A stretch of 36,303 nucleotides of DNA from assembly GCA_900468065.1 (NCBI GenBank), contig UBTA01000009.1:1-36303 (forward strand), given 5' to 3'. The number at the start of each line of letters is the position of its first letter. Position 1 is the stretch's first letter. The notes beneath the pieces are model-generated. The model was given only the letters and a program-made list of their open reading frames with translations, was not told the DNA's origin and ran no database searches. The DNA comes from Hyphomicrobiales bacterium. GTDB taxonomy: Bacteria > Pseudomonadota > Alphaproteobacteria > Rhizobiales > Rhizobiaceae. A program made the position numbers and the translations under genes. Positions 1 through 8,545 of the stretch are shown one piece after another.

Positions 1-33
1 GTCATCGCCATGCTGCATTGCAATAGATAGGCC

Positions 34-1233
34 ATGACCCGACCCGACGACGCGTTCGCCCAGAACCTTGCCCCCACTGCCCTTGCCGGTGCTATTGCCA
101 TGGCGGTGGCCATGGGTTTCGGGCGGTTTTCCTATACGCCGATCCTGCCCGGCATGATGACGGGGCTTGGGCTGACGCCCGGCGATGCCGGGTTGATCGC
201 GTCTGCCAATTTCGTCGGCTATCTCGCCGGTGCCGTTCTGGCGGGCTATGGCTGGGCGGCCGGGCGCGAGCGGATGGTCAGCCTGTCGGCGCTTGTGGCG
301 ACAACGGTCCTGCTGCTGGCCATGGGGCTGACATCGTCGATCGCCCTGTTTTCCGTCATCCGGTTTCTGGCGGGCGTTGCCAGTGCTTTCACGATGATCT
401 TCACCTCGGCGATCGTGCTCAGCAGGGGATTGGCGGCCGGCAATCCGCATGTGCAATCCGTGCATTTCGGCGGCGTCGGCATCGGTATCGCCGTTTCCTC
501 GTTGATGGTCTTTCTCCTGCCGGCTCAGGGTTTCGGTATCGTTGCGAACTGGCAGGCGGCGTGGTTCGGCGGCGCTGTCATCGCCTGCATCGGCACGATC
601 CTCGTGACGATCCTTTTGCCGTCCGGCCCATCGTCCGGCAAAAGTGACCAGCGGGAAAAACCGCTGGTCTGGACCCGGCCGCTGTTCGTTGTGACGCTGA
701 CCTATGGCCTGTTCGGCTTCGGCTACGTCATTACCGCGACTTTTCTGGTTGCCATGGCGAGGCAAGGGGCGAGCGATCATACCGTCGAATTCCTTGCCTG
801 GCTGATCACCGGCCTGAGTGCGGCTATCTCCGTGCATCTCTGGCGCCGCGCCGTGCCACGCCTGGGGATCACCGGCGTTTATCTGGCGGGGCTTCTGGTC
901 GAGGCGGCCGGCCTCGTCCTCGTCGTCACCCTGCCGTCGCCCTATGCGCCGCTTATCGGTGGCCTGATGCTCGGGCTGACCTTCATCATGGTGACGGCTT
1001 ATGGCCTGCAGATCGGCCGGGCGCTGGCGCCGCAAAGCCCGCGCAAGGCACTCGCCTTCATGACCGCCGCCTTCGGCGTGGGCCAGATCATCGGGCCGCT
1101 GGTGGCCGGCTGGCTGGCCGAAGGAAGCGGCAGTTTCAACGCGCCGACGCTGGTTGCAGCAGGCGTACTTCTGTTCTGCGCAGGCCTGATCGGGATAGAA
1201 ATGCGCCGGATCGTGGCCGCTGCGGGCGCCTGA
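34..1233 (+). CDS. MFS permease, YbfB/YjiJ-like
   Basis: This 399-residue inner-membrane protein has the pattern of a 12-helix major facilitator. Hydrophobic segments run from about residue 14 to the end, with a break near residues 200-212 that is rich in Ser, Lys, Glu and Arg and fits the central cytoplasmic loop. The first helix contains GFGRFSYTPILP, which resembles the N-terminus of the YbfB/YjiJ group of MFS proteins, whose substrates are mostly unknown. The ATG follows ATAGG by a few bases. The gene lies just upstream of bacA on the same strand with a gap of about 120 bases, so the two need not share a transcript. The transporter fold is clear; the substrate cannot be read from the sequence. 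Confidence 0.8.
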   Translation: MTRPDDAFAQNLAPTALAGAIAMAVAMGFGRFSYTPILPGMMTGLGLTPGDAGLIASANFVGYLAGAVLAGYGWAAGRERMVSLSALVATTVLLLAMGLTSSIALFSVIRFLAGVASAFTMIFTSAIVLSRGLAAGNPHVQSVHFGGVGIGIAVSSLMVFLLPAQGFGIVANWQAAWFGGAVIACIGTILVTILLPSGPSSGKSDQREKPLVWTRPLFVVTLTYGLFGFGYVITATFLVAMARQGASDHTVEFLAWLITGLSAAISVHLWRRAVPRLGITGVYLAGLLVEAAGLVLVVTLPSPYAPLIGGLMLGLTFIMVTAYGLQIGRALAPQSPRKALAFMTAAFGVGQIIGPLVAGWLAEGSGSFNAPTLVAAGVLLFCAGLIGIEMRRIVAAAGA

Positions 1234-1260
1234 CGGGCCTCGCGATTAAATAACGGTAAC

Positions 1261-1276
1261 ATTAGCTTGACGTGAT
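1261..1276 (+). promoter_or_regulatory. candidate NolR box and -35 element upstream of bacA
   Basis: ATTAG, nine bases, then AT matches the published NolR consensus (A/T)TTAG-N9-A(T/A). The spacer contains TTGACG (1267-1272), a good -35 hexamer for the downstream bacA gene, so a bound repressor would cover the promoter. I see no convincing -10 at 17 bases. The consensus is degenerate and would occur by chance several times in a window this long, so the position matters more than the match. Confidence 0.35.
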
Positions 1277-1355
1277 TGGCAGGTGCGGGCTTTTGCCCTA
1301 GGTTCGGCGCATCGAAGCAGGGTGTTTGCACCCTCAAGAAACGCGAGTGCCCGTA

Positions 1356-2633
1356 TTGTTCCATTCCTTTTTCCCCAATCCGAAGTTGTTTTTTACCTCT
1401 GGCGCAATCTGGTCTCTGATCTGCATTCTTGTCTGGTATACTGTCGGACCACAGATCGGCGCAGCGATCGGTTTGCCGCCTCTCGCGCCGGGAGAAAAGC
1501 CTCCTATCGGGCTCGGCTTTTTCTTTACGCCTGACAATCTCTGGTTCTATCTTTATTTCACGATTTTCGTTCTGATTTTCGGCGGTGTTTGGAAGGCGCT
1601 TGCAAAGGATCATCCGTGGGCCAATTGGTCCATCTGGGGATCGGCGTTCATTATTTTCATCGCCTATTTCTCAGTGCAAACTTCCGTCGCAATCAACAAC
1701 TGGCGCGGCCCGTTCTTTGATCTGCTGCAGGACGCACTTGCGAAAAAACCCGGGATCACCGCTAGTCAATTTTATGTCTTGCAGGTGAACTTTCTGCAAA
1801 TCGGATTTGTCGGCGTTGCGCTGAATGTCATCACAGCGTTCTTTACCAACCACTACGTCTTCCGCTGGCGTACGGCGATGAACAATTTCTATATGTCGAA
1901 GTGGGACAAGCTGAGGCATATCGAAGGTGCCTCACAGCGTGTCCAGGAAGACACGATGCGTTTTGCCAATATCCTCGAAGGTCTTGGCGTCACGCTGATC
2001 AACTCGGTAATGACACTGGTCGTCTTTTTGCCACTGCTTTTCGCCATGTCGCAGCATGTCGCCGATCTACCGATCATTGGCGCCATTCCGCACGCTCTGT
2101 TCTGGCTTGCGATCGCGTGGTCGCTGTTCGGTACCGCCCTCCTGGCGTTTGCCGGTATCAAGCTGCCCGGGTTGAACTTCCGCAACCAGCGCGTCGAGGC
2201 AGCCTATCGTAAGGAACTTGTCTATGGTGAGGACCATGGCGATCGTGCGCAGCCGGTCACTGTCAGGGAACTCTACGACAATGTGCGCCGCAACTATTTC
2301 CGAATGTATTGGCACTACGCCTATTTCAACGTGGCACGCTTCTCCTACGGCCAGCTTGACGCGATCTTCCTGAACTTCATCCTTATCCCGACATTTGTCG
2401 CGGGCAAGATCACGCTCGGCATCTGGCAGCAGATTTCGACGGCTTTTGGCGAGGTCAGCAATTCGTTCCAGTATTTGGTCAACTACTGGTCGACGATCAT
2501 CGAGCTTCTGTCCATCCACAAACGTCTGAAAGCGTTCGAAGCAGCTATCGATGATGCGCCGCTGCCTGCGATCGACCAGCGCTATCTCGCCCGCGAAGAA
2601 TCCGACGGCGAACTCGCGGCAGACAGGCCGTAG
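1356..2633 (+). CDS. bacA: BacA/SbmA peptide transporter
   Basis: The protein resembles SbmA/BacA inner-membrane transporters, which import proline-rich and other antimicrobial peptides by proton motive force. In rhizobia BacA is needed for bacteroid survival against host peptides and for very-long-chain fatty acid modification of lipid A. Hydrophobic segments lie near residues 12-35, 55-75, 90-110, 145-165, 205-225 and 240-265. The C-terminal part carries the family-typical run from NYFRMYWHYAYFN to a FGEVSNSFQYLVNYW-like segment. I chose the TTG at 1356 because it gives MFHSFFPNPKLFF and 425 residues, close to known BacA starts and lengths. A TTG at 1326 would add ten residues. There is no ABC ATPase domain, so this is BacA rather than a BclA-type fusion. 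It converges on the deacetylase gene and shares a terminator with it. Confidence 0.9.
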   Translation: MFHSFFPNPKLFFTSGAIWSLICILVWYTVGPQIGAAIGLPPLAPGEKPPIGLGFFFTPDNLWFYLYFTIFVLIFGGVWKALAKDHPWANWSIWGSAFIIFIAYFSVQTSVAINNWRGPFFDLLQDALAKKPGITASQFYVLQVNFLQIGFVGVALNVITAFFTNHYVFRWRTAMNNFYMSKWDKLRHIEGASQRVQEDTMRFANILEGLGVTLINSVMTLVVFLPLLFAMSQHVADLPIIGAIPHALFWLAIAWSLFGTALLAFAGIKLPGLNFRNQRVEAAYRKELVYGEDHGDRAQPVTVRELYDNVRRNYFRMYWHYAYFNVARFSYGQLDAIFLNFILIPTFVAGKITLGIWQQISTAFGEVSNSFQYLVNYWSTIIELLSIHKRLKAFEAAIDDAPLPAIDQRYLAREESDGELAADRP

Positions 2634-2651
2634 GCCCAACGCTCACGACAC

Positions 2652-3659
2652 TCAAAAGGCGGAGCGATCCGCCTTTTTCTGTTTGGCGATGATCGGCAGG
2701 GCCTGAGCATAGCTGACACAGGCGACGTCGGGCTTGCCACAGGTTTCGGTCAGGAAGCGGTCAAGCGCCCGCCAATAGGCGCCGCCGTTCATTTCGACGA
2801 AATGGAAGCCCAGCTGCAGGGGAATGCGATTGCCATCATATTCCGTCCGGAAGGCCTTGCGGTAGGCGTCGAGTGCGCGCTCTTCGAAGGTGGCGCTGTC
2901 CTTGCGGTTTTCGATACCCATGGAATGGCGAACGAAAAGATTGTAATCCATGCCGATCACCCGGCGCTGTTGCGGACCTTCTGGAATGAGCGGCAGGCCG
3001 AAGCGCGGCAATCCATCGGCCTCGGATGGCCAGCCCGGCCCCTTGGTGACGAGGCTGGCGTCATAGGTAAAGCCATCCTGTTTCAGTGCCGGCAGCAGAC
3101 CGTCGCTCAGCGACAGATAAGGCGCGCGAAACCCTTTGATGTCATGGGCGGCGAAATCGGCCCAGCCGTCGGGCTGCTCGCTGGCAATGCCACCTGCGTT
3201 CCAGGCGTTGACAAGGGCTGCATCGAATGCCGTGAATTCCTGTTTCCAGTCGGCAGCGCTCCAGCCCTTGCCGTCGAAATGACCGCAGGCATGGCTGCCT
3301 ATGTCGTGACCGGCCTGATGCGCCTGCCAGATATGGCGGACGCGGGCCTGGATCTCTTCGCGGCTCTGGGCAAAGCCGACATTGGAGCGTCCGGCCTTAT
3401 GGCCCGGTGCCTGATAGGCCTTGCCGCCTTCCGCCCGGGTCATCAGGAAGGTGCAGGAAAGGAAATAGGTAAAATGCGCGCCGGTGCGCCTGCCCATCTC
3501 CAGGCTCTTTTCCCAGAGCTTGTTGTCGTGCGCGCCGTCGAAGGAGATGATCACGAGCTGCTTGCTCTCCACGGGTACCGGCGGCTCGACGGCGTGGGCA
3601 AGAGCGGGGGAGAGGGCCAATGCGAATGCAAGGCCGGTCGCGGCGTAAAGTCTGGGCAT
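2652..3659 (-). CDS. exported polysaccharide deacetylase-like protein
   Basis: The 335-residue product starts with a clear signal peptide (MPRLYAATGLAFALALSPALAHA), so it should act in the periplasm or outside. I chose the ATG at 3659 because the signal peptide begins there and AAGG precedes it; an upstream ATG at 3716 would put 19 polar residues in front. The body resembles the NodB/polysaccharide deacetylase fold: an early strand with SFDGAHDN, then a SHACGH segment giving the H-x3-H metal pair, then GFRAPYLS, which matches the family's R-x-P motif. The usual Asp-Asp of the first motif is replaced by Asp-Gly, so metal binding or activity may differ. The substrate is unknown. It is divergent from the NnrU-like gene and convergent with bacA. 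Confidence 0.75.
   Translation of the reverse strand: MPRLYAATGLAFALALSPALAHAVEPPVPVESKQLVIISFDGAHDNKLWEKSLEMGRRTGAHFTYFLSCTFLMTRAEGGKAYQAPGHKAGRSNVGFAQSREEIQARVRHIWQAHQAGHDIGSHACGHFDGKGWSAADWKQEFTAFDAALVNAWNAGGIASEQPDGWADFAAHDIKGFRAPYLSLSDGLLPALKQDGFTYDASLVTKGPGWPSEADGLPRFGLPLIPEGPQQRRVIGMDYNLFVRHSMGIENRKDSATFEERALDAYRKAFRTEYDGNRIPLQLGFHFVEMNGGAYWRALDRFLTETCGKPDVACVSYAQALPIIAKQKKADRSAF
2654..2678. terminator. bidirectional intrinsic terminator, bacA/deacetylase
   Basis: A 10-bp perfect stem (AAAAGGCGGA / TCCGCCTTTT) closes a GCGA tetraloop. It is followed by T residues on the plus strand and by TTTT on the minus strand. It lies 20 bases after the bacA stop and overlaps the last codons of the convergent deacetylase gene, so it can serve both. 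Confidence 0.85.
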
Positions 3660-3795
3660 ACGGAAACCTTGGGCGGCAGATGCGGGATTGATTTGTCTGA
3701 GCCAAGAATGCGGCAATCCTTTGATCGGACTGGAAAAGAGGCCGCGTTACCGATATGCGGTAGTTCGGAATTCATAACAGTCACGGGTGTGCTTC

Positions 3796-4383
3796 ATGGC
3801 CTTTCTCATTCTCGGTATCGTCATCTTCCTCGGCATCCATCTGGTCAAAAGTTTTGCGCCCGGTCTTCGCGCTATGGTCGTCGAGCAAGGCGGCACCGGG
3901 CTGTGGCACGCCATTCATGGTTTCTGCGCTCTTTTGGGCCTCTGTCTGATCGCCTACGGCTTCGATGTGTCGAGGGCAACGACCGGCATGCTCTACTCGC
4001 CGCCGAAATTTCTCACCCATATCGCGCTGACTTTGATGCTGATCGCCTTCATCTGTCTGGCGGCGGCGTTCCTGCCTGCGGGCAAGATCAAGGCCGCGAC
4101 AAAACACCCGGCTATCCTCGCCATCAAGATCTGGGCACTGGCGCATCTGATGGCCAATGGCGAGGTCAATTCTGTGCTGCTGTTCGGCACGTTTCTGGTC
4201 TGGGGCGTGATTTTGCGCATCTCGATGAAGCGCCGCTGGCGCGCAGGCGAAGTCATGCATCCGGTGTTCGTATCCTACAAATATGATGCCATCGCCGTTC
4301 TCATTGCCCTGGTCGTCTATGTCCTGTTTATCTGGAAGTTGCATGAACTGCTGATCGGCGTTGCGCCGATTGTCATGGGTTAA
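3796..4383 (+). CDS. NnrU-like integral membrane protein
   Basis: This 195-residue protein has about five or six hydrophobic helices (roughly residues 2-17, 38-56, 73-94, 105-125, 128-145 and 165-187) and resembles the NnrU family. NnrU was named from nitrite/nitric oxide gene clusters, but its biochemical role is not established, and related membrane proteins include the carotenoid isomerase-like MAPEG/NnrU group. The segment around residue 30 with GTGLWHAIHG and the later HLMANGE are typical conserved positions with possible heme- or metal-binding histidines. I chose the ATG at 3796 over a GTG at 3787, which adds three residues. No denitrification genes are nearby, so the name should not be read as a function. 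Confidence 0.75.
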   Translation: MAFLILGIVIFLGIHLVKSFAPGLRAMVVEQGGTGLWHAIHGFCALLGLCLIAYGFDVSRATTGMLYSPPKFLTHIALTLMLIAFICLAAAFLPAGKIKAATKHPAILAIKIWALAHLMANGEVNSVLLFGTFLVWGVILRISMKRRWRAGEVMHPVFVSYKYDAIAVLIALVVYVLFIWKLHELLIGVAPIVMG

Positions 4384-4491
4384 GAAGGCCTAAATCGCGC
4401 TGCCCCCTTACAACAGCCTCAAAATACGGTAGAAGCGCGGAAATCTTTACATTCATCTTTGCAGGGAAGGCCGGGAAACCGGAACTTAGGA

Positions 4492-5163
4492 ATGGCGAAC
4501 CAGGACGAAAGCTTTATCCGCGAAGTCAACGAAGAACTGCGCTCCGAACAGGTGAAAGCCGTCTGGACGCGGTTCGGCAGTGTGATCATCGGGCTCGCAA
4601 TTCTCATCGTGCTCGGCACGATCGGCAAGGTTGGCTATGAATACTGGCATGAGACATCTGCCTCCAAGTCTGGCGACGAATTCCTCGCAGCCTTGACCCT
4701 TTCCCGGGAAAACAAGACCGATGAGGCCATCGCAGCGCTGAACACGCTGGAAAAGGACGGCTACGGCGCCTATCCGGTTCTGGCGAAGATGCGGGCTGCA
4801 ACCCTGCAAGCGCAGAAGGGCGATACGGCTGCTGCCGTAAAGGTCTTCTCCGATATCTCCAAGGATGCGAGCCTGCCGCAGGCGATGCGCGATGCTGCCC
4901 GCATGCGTGCTGCCTATCTTCTGGTTGACACCGGCACTTACGAGCAGGTTTCGGCCGAGGCGGAGCAGCTTGCCGTTCCTGCCAACGGCATGCGCCATTC
5001 GGCTCGCGAGGCTCTCGGTCTTGCAGCCTACAAGGCCGGCGATATGGCCAAGGCCAAGACCTGGTTTCAGCAAATCGCGGATGATGCCGAGACACCGCGC
5101 AATCTGGCAAACCGCGCCCAGATGCTGCTCGATCTGATTACTGCCAGCGGCAAGGCGTCCTGA
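4492..5163 (+). CDS. YfgM-like TPR membrane protein
   Basis: The 223-residue product has a short cytoplasmic N-terminus, one transmembrane helix at about residues 28-49 and a periplasmic helical repeat region of TPR type (about residues 60-215, with repeated small-residue helices such as AREALGLAAYKAGDMAKAKTW). This is the layout of YfgM, an ancillary SecYEG subunit that works with periplasmic chaperones. In enterobacteria yfgM and bamB lie upstream of der. Here bamB is absent, and the gene precedes der by 67 bases, which suggests co-transcription. I chose the ATG at 4492 (MANQDESF) over an upstream ATG at 4459 because homologues start near the polar segment. The TPR annotation is solid; the SecYEG link is inferred. 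Confidence 0.75.
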   Translation: MANQDESFIREVNEELRSEQVKAVWTRFGSVIIGLAILIVLGTIGKVGYEYWHETSASKSGDEFLAALTLSRENKTDEAIAALNTLEKDGYGAYPVLAKMRAATLQAQKGDTAAAVKVFSDISKDASLPQAMRDAARMRAAYLLVDTGTYEQVSAEAEQLAVPANGMRHSAREALGLAAYKAGDMAKAKTWFQQIADDAETPRNLANRAQMLLDLITASGKAS

Positions 5164-5188
5164 GAGGACGCCCAAGAAAACAACATTG

Positions 5189-5212
5189 GAGCATGACCGG
5201 TTGCGGATGCTC
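5189..5212. other. small inverted repeat upstream of der
   Basis: GAGCAT and ATGCTC flank 12 bases in the short gap between the TPR gene and der. It could form a weak hairpin in the intercistronic mRNA. No T-run follows, so it is not a terminator. Its function is unknown. Confidence 0.3.
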
Positions 5213-5230
5213 TGAGGACAGGATTATTCG

Positions 5231-6652
5231 ATGAACTTCACCGTCGCCATCGTTGGGCGCCCCAATGTCGGAAAGTCGACGCTTTTCAACCGTCTGGTTG
5301 GCAAGAAGCTGGCGCTTGTCGACGATACGCCGGGCGTCACCCGCGACCGCCGCCCCGGCGATGCCAAGCTCGTCGATCTGCGCTTCACCATCATCGATAC
5401 CGCCGGCCTCGAGCAATCGGGACCGGAGACCTTGCAGGGCCGCATGTGGCTGCAAACGGAAGCGGCCATCGAAGAGGCCGATCTGACGCTGTTCGTCGTT
5501 GACGCCAAATACGGCCTGACGCCGGCCGACGAGACGCTTGGAAAAATGCTGCGCCGCCGCGGCAAGCCTGTCGTGCTGGTTGCCAACAAGTCGGAAGCCA
5601 AGGGCTCCGACGGCGGTTATTACGATGCCTTCACGCTGGGTCTCGGCGAACCCGTTGCCATTTCTGCCGAACACGGTCAGGGCATGATCGACCTGCGCGA
5701 TGCTATTGTCGCAGCACTCGGCGAAGACCGCGCCTTTCCACCGGAGATCGACGAGCCGGCGACCAATGTCGATCTGCGCGGCGAAGAGGACCTGGAAGAC
5801 GACGATTACGAGCCGGAATACGATGATACCAAGCCGTTGCGCGTGGCGATCATCGGCCGTCCGAATGCTGGCAAATCGACGCTGATCAATCGCTTCCTCG
5901 GTGAAGACCGCCTTTTGACCGGCCCAGAAGCGGGCATCACCCGTGACAGCATTTCGGTCGAATGGGACTGGCGCGGCCGCACCATCAAGATGTTCGACAC
6001 CGCCGGCATGCGCAAGAAGGCGCGCGTGCAGGAGAAGCTCGAAAAGCTCTCCGTCGCCGACAGCCTGCGCTCGATCCGCTTTGCCGAATCTGTCGTCATC
6101 GTCTTCGATGCGACCATTCCGTTCGAAAAGCAGGACCTGCAGCTGGTCGATCTCGTCGCCCGCGAAGGCCGCGCCGCGATCCTTGCCTTCAACAAGTGGG
6201 ATCTGGTCGAAGACACCCAGGCACTGCTGGCCGATCTGCGCGAAAAGACCGAACGCCTGCTGCCGCAGGTGCGCGGCATCCGCGCCGTGCCGATCTCCGG
6301 CCAGACCGGTTATGGTCTCGACAAGCTGATGCAGTCGATCATCGACACCGACAAGACCTGGAACCGCCGCATCTCGACCGCCAAGCTGAATAAGTGGCTG
6401 GAATCGCAGCAGATCCAGCACCCGCCGCCGGCCGTGTCCGGCCGCCGCCTGAAGCTGAAATACATGACGCAGGTCAAGGCCCGCCCGCCGGGCTTCATGA
6501 TTTCCTGCACGCGGCCGGAATCCGTTCCGGAAAGCTATATCCGCTATCTGACCAACGGCCTGCGCGCCGATTTCGAAATGCCGGGCGTGCCGATCCGTAT
6601 CCATTTGAGAGCGTCGGAAAACCCGTTCGAGAACCGCAAGAAGAAGCGGTAG
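5231..6652 (+). CDS. der: ribosome biogenesis GTPase Der (EngA)
   Basis: Der is an essential GTPase with two tandem G domains that assists 50S subunit maturation. The first P-loop GRPNVGKS is at residues 9-16, with DTAG near 56 and NKSE near 119. The second P-loop GRPNAGKS is at residues 209-216, followed by DTAGMRKKA and NKWD. An acidic linker (about residues 183-200) separates the domains, and a KH-like C-terminal domain ends in a basic tail (FENRKKKR). At 473 residues it has the normal length for alphaproteobacterial Der. It is probably transcribed with the TPR gene upstream. All signature motifs are intact. Confidence 0.97.
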   Translation: MNFTVAIVGRPNVGKSTLFNRLVGKKLALVDDTPGVTRDRRPGDAKLVDLRFTIIDTAGLEQSGPETLQGRMWLQTEAAIEEADLTLFVVDAKYGLTPADETLGKMLRRRGKPVVLVANKSEAKGSDGGYYDAFTLGLGEPVAISAEHGQGMIDLRDAIVAALGEDRAFPPEIDEPATNVDLRGEEDLEDDDYEPEYDDTKPLRVAIIGRPNAGKSTLINRFLGEDRLLTGPEAGITRDSISVEWDWRGRTIKMFDTAGMRKKARVQEKLEKLSVADSLRSIRFAESVVIVFDATIPFEKQDLQLVDLVAREGRAAILAFNKWDLVEDTQALLADLREKTERLLPQVRGIRAVPISGQTGYGLDKLMQSIIDTDKTWNRRISTAKLNKWLESQQIQHPPPAVSGRRLKLKYMTQVKARPPGFMISCTRPESVPESYIRYLTNGLRADFEMPGVPIRIHLRASENPFENRKKKR

Positions 6653-6674
6653 GGCTTCGGCCGACACGGTGTTC

Positions 6675-7064
6675 CTACCAGGTGATGAAGGTCGGGCTAT
6701 AGGCGGCTATCTTGCTGTCGCGGGTGACCAGGATCAGCGGCTCGGTGATGGCCTGCGCGATCAGCAGACGATCGAATGGGTCGGCATGCGGCGTCACGAT
6801 TTTTTCGGTCACCGCCGCATGTTCAGCGGTTATATCCAGAATGCGGCTTCCGGCGTTTGTGAAATGACGGATAGCCTCGTATCCGCTGAACGGTATGGCC
6901 TTGTCTCTGCCGACCATGAACTTGATTGAGATTTCCCAAATACTGGCGGTCGAAATATAGGTCTGGTTGGCCGGGTCCCGGAGAATGGCCTTGATTTTGG
7001 CAGACAGCATTTCAGGCGAAGAGATCGCCCATATCGCCACATGCGTGTCCAGAAGAAGGTTCAT
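6675..7064 (-). CDS. VapC-type PIN-domain toxin
   Basis: The 129-residue protein is a complete PIN-domain ribonuclease. The expected acidic residues are present: D6 in LLLDTHV, E44 in SIWEIS, D95/D98 in ADPFDR and D116 in TRDSKI. Family members cleave RNA, often initiator tRNA or rRNA loops, using Mg2+ held by these residues. Its ATG overlaps the stop of the antitoxin gene in an ATGA arrangement, the usual translational coupling. Length and motifs suggest an active toxin. The RNA target cannot be predicted. Confidence 0.9.
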   Translation of the reverse strand: MNLLLDTHVAIWAISSPEMLSAKIKAILRDPANQTYISTASIWEISIKFMVGRDKAIPFSGYEAIRHFTNAGSRILDITAEHAAVTEKIVTPHADPFDRLLIAQAITEPLILVTRDSKIAAYSPTFITW

Positions 7065-7315
7065 TCGTCCTTCAACCCGAAAAGCTTGGCCACCTCTTCA
7101 TCAAGGGCATTGAAGTCTTCCAGCGACATCGGTGGGAACTGGCCTTCCAGAAGGCCTAACCGCATTCCCCTTTTTGGGCTTTGTGACAGCGGCACCAGCC
7201 TTGCCGCCGGTTTGCCATCCCGCGCGATGATGATCTCATCTTCTGCGCCGCTTTCAACGGCACTGACAAGTTGGGAAAGGCGCGTCTTGGCTTCCAGCAT
7301 GTTGACGGTGGTCAT
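7061..7315 (-). CDS. Phd/YefM-type antitoxin
   Basis: The 84-residue protein starts MTTVNMLEAKTRLSQLV and continues with IIIARDGKPAARLVPL, the signature of Phd/YefM antitoxins. The N-terminal half binds DNA as a dimer and the C-terminal half (about residues 55-84) should wrap the PIN toxin. I chose the ATG at 7315, seven bases after AGGGGA; a GTG immediately before it is less likely. It overlaps the toxin gene by four bases. Antitoxins of this group usually repress their own operon, but I cannot identify an operator in the short upstream gap. Confidence 0.88.
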   Translation of the reverse strand: MTTVNMLEAKTRLSQLVSAVESGAEDEIIIARDGKPAARLVPLSQSPKRGMRLGLLEGQFPPMSLEDFNALDEEVAKLFGLKDE

Positions 7316-7380
7316 CACAAATCCCCTTGGCTAAGGTTGACCAAGGGTAAGGCCGATCTCGCGAAATTGCAATATTTGTA

Positions 7381-8301
7381 TTACGGCGTCCCTGCCAGCT
7401 TATCCCTGGAGACAAGCGCACCATGATGCTGGATGACGGCCGCTGCCGTTTCTGCCGCGAACTGTGCCGCAGTGACAGCGTCGCCATCGACGGCGTAGCG
7501 GGCAAGGAAGGCGCCGTTGAAACTGTCGCCGGCGCTGGTCGTATCGACGATCTTCTCGACCTTGGCGGAGTGCACAAAATGCAGCGGCGCATCGCCGAAG
7601 CTGAGCGTCACGCCGTTCGGTCCATCCTTGACCACGATGTTCTCAACGCCAAGTCCACGATACCGCGCGATGGTTGCGGCGATATCGGCATCGCCGAAAT
7701 GCACCACTTCATCGTCGAAGCTCGGCATGACGAGGGTGGATGCGCGGGCGCCAGCCGAGATTGTCTCGAGCATATAGGTCTTGTCGTCCCACAGGCGCGG
7801 GCGGATATTGGGGTCGAAGACGACGCGTTTGCCTGCCGCCTTGGCGCGGCGCAATTCCGAGAGCAGTGTTTCAACGGCTGATGGCGCCAGAATGGCAAGC
7901 GTGATGCCGGAAAAGACGATGATATCGCAGGCTTCGATGGCGGCGCGCAGATGGGCGGCATCGTCGGCCAAGGTCTTGGCGGCCGAGACCGAGCGCCAGT
8001 AGGAGAAGCTGCGCTCGCCGTCTTTCAGGTGGATCATGTAGAGCCCGGGCGAACTGCCCTCGACGCGGCGGATGAAGCCGGTGCCGACGCCGGTCTTTTC
8101 GATGAAGGCCAGCATCTCGCCGGAAACCGTATCGGTGCCGACGGCGGTCAGGTAATCGACCGACCAGTCACTTGGCAGGAACATTCTTGCATAATAGGCG
8201 GTGTTGAACGTGTCGCCGGCATAGCCCTTGCGCAAGAGATCGCCCTCGGCCTGCATCAGTTCCACCATGCATTCGCCGATCGAAAGCAGCCTGCCCGCCA
8301 T
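7381..8301 (-). CDS. kdgK: PfkB-family sugar kinase, probable KDG kinase
   Basis: This 306-residue ribokinase-family enzyme has the N-terminal LLSIGECMVEL strand and the C-terminal PfkB signature DTTSAGDSFNGAFLA, which holds the catalytic Asp and anion-hole glycines. Overall it most resembles 2-keto-3-deoxygluconate kinase, which makes KDPG from KDG for the Entner-Doudoroff route used in uronate and pectin catabolism. GYAGDTFNTAYYARM near residues 27-41 is the substrate-side segment typical of KdgK. The ATG at 8301 is preceded by GGGGAGAA; an in-frame ATG at 8322 is less likely. It is divergent from an alpha-glucosidase gene. The family is sure; the exact sugar is inferred. Confidence 0.82.
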   Translation of the reverse strand: MAGRLLSIGECMVELMQAEGDLLRKGYAGDTFNTAYYARMFLPSDWSVDYLTAVGTDTVSGEMLAFIEKTGVGTGFIRRVEGSSPGLYMIHLKDGERSFSYWRSVSAAKTLADDAAHLRAAIEACDIIVFSGITLAILAPSAVETLLSELRRAKAAGKRVVFDPNIRPRLWDDKTYMLETISAGARASTLVMPSFDDEVVHFGDADIAATIARYRGLGVENIVVKDGPNGVTLSFGDAPLHFVHSAKVEKIVDTTSAGDSFNGAFLARYAVDGDAVTAAQFAAETAAAVIQHHGALVSRDKLAGTP

Positions 8302-8463
8302 GAAATTCTCCCCGCTCTTCACGTCCTTGCGAAGCGGAGATACGGCTTACCGGCGCGGAAGGCAAGCGGATGCGGTTATCGCCGATGGTTCCTATGGTCC
8401 GGTGCAGCTGGCTTGCAGCCATGCCCCGAATCGTCATTTTTGCATCGCCGTTGGTCAATTGCC

Positions 8464-8488
8464 GTAAAGGGCCGCGAAGGCCGTTTAC
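8464..8488. promoter_or_regulatory. 25-bp inverted repeat upstream of GH13 gene
   Basis: GTAAAGGGCC and GGCCGTTTAC are inverted around a five-base centre, with nine of ten positions paired. The repeat lies in the divergent kdgK/alpha-glucosidase gap, 57 bases before the glucosidase ATG. With no T-run following, an operator is more likely than a terminator. The GTAAA/TTTAC outer halves recall sugar-responsive LacI-family sites, though their spacing here is wider than usual. Confidence 0.35.
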
Positions 8489-8545
8489 TCGCTCCTGCAG
8501 CAACGATACATCTTCAGCATATCCTTGTGATCGCGGAGTTTTTTG

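Noticed and set aside
2802..4286. Plus-strand open frame of about 490 codons over the deacetylase and NnrU-like genes
   Set aside because: It is antisense to a gene with signal peptide and catalytic motifs and out of frame with the next. No domain is visible.
5138..6667. Open frame of about 510 codons antisense to der
   Set aside because: Der is unmistakable on the other strand. The antisense product has low complexity and no motif.
6675..7318. VapBC pair as the edge of a genomic island
   Set aside because: No integrase, tRNA, direct repeats or change in base composition around it; such pairs are common as single cassettes.
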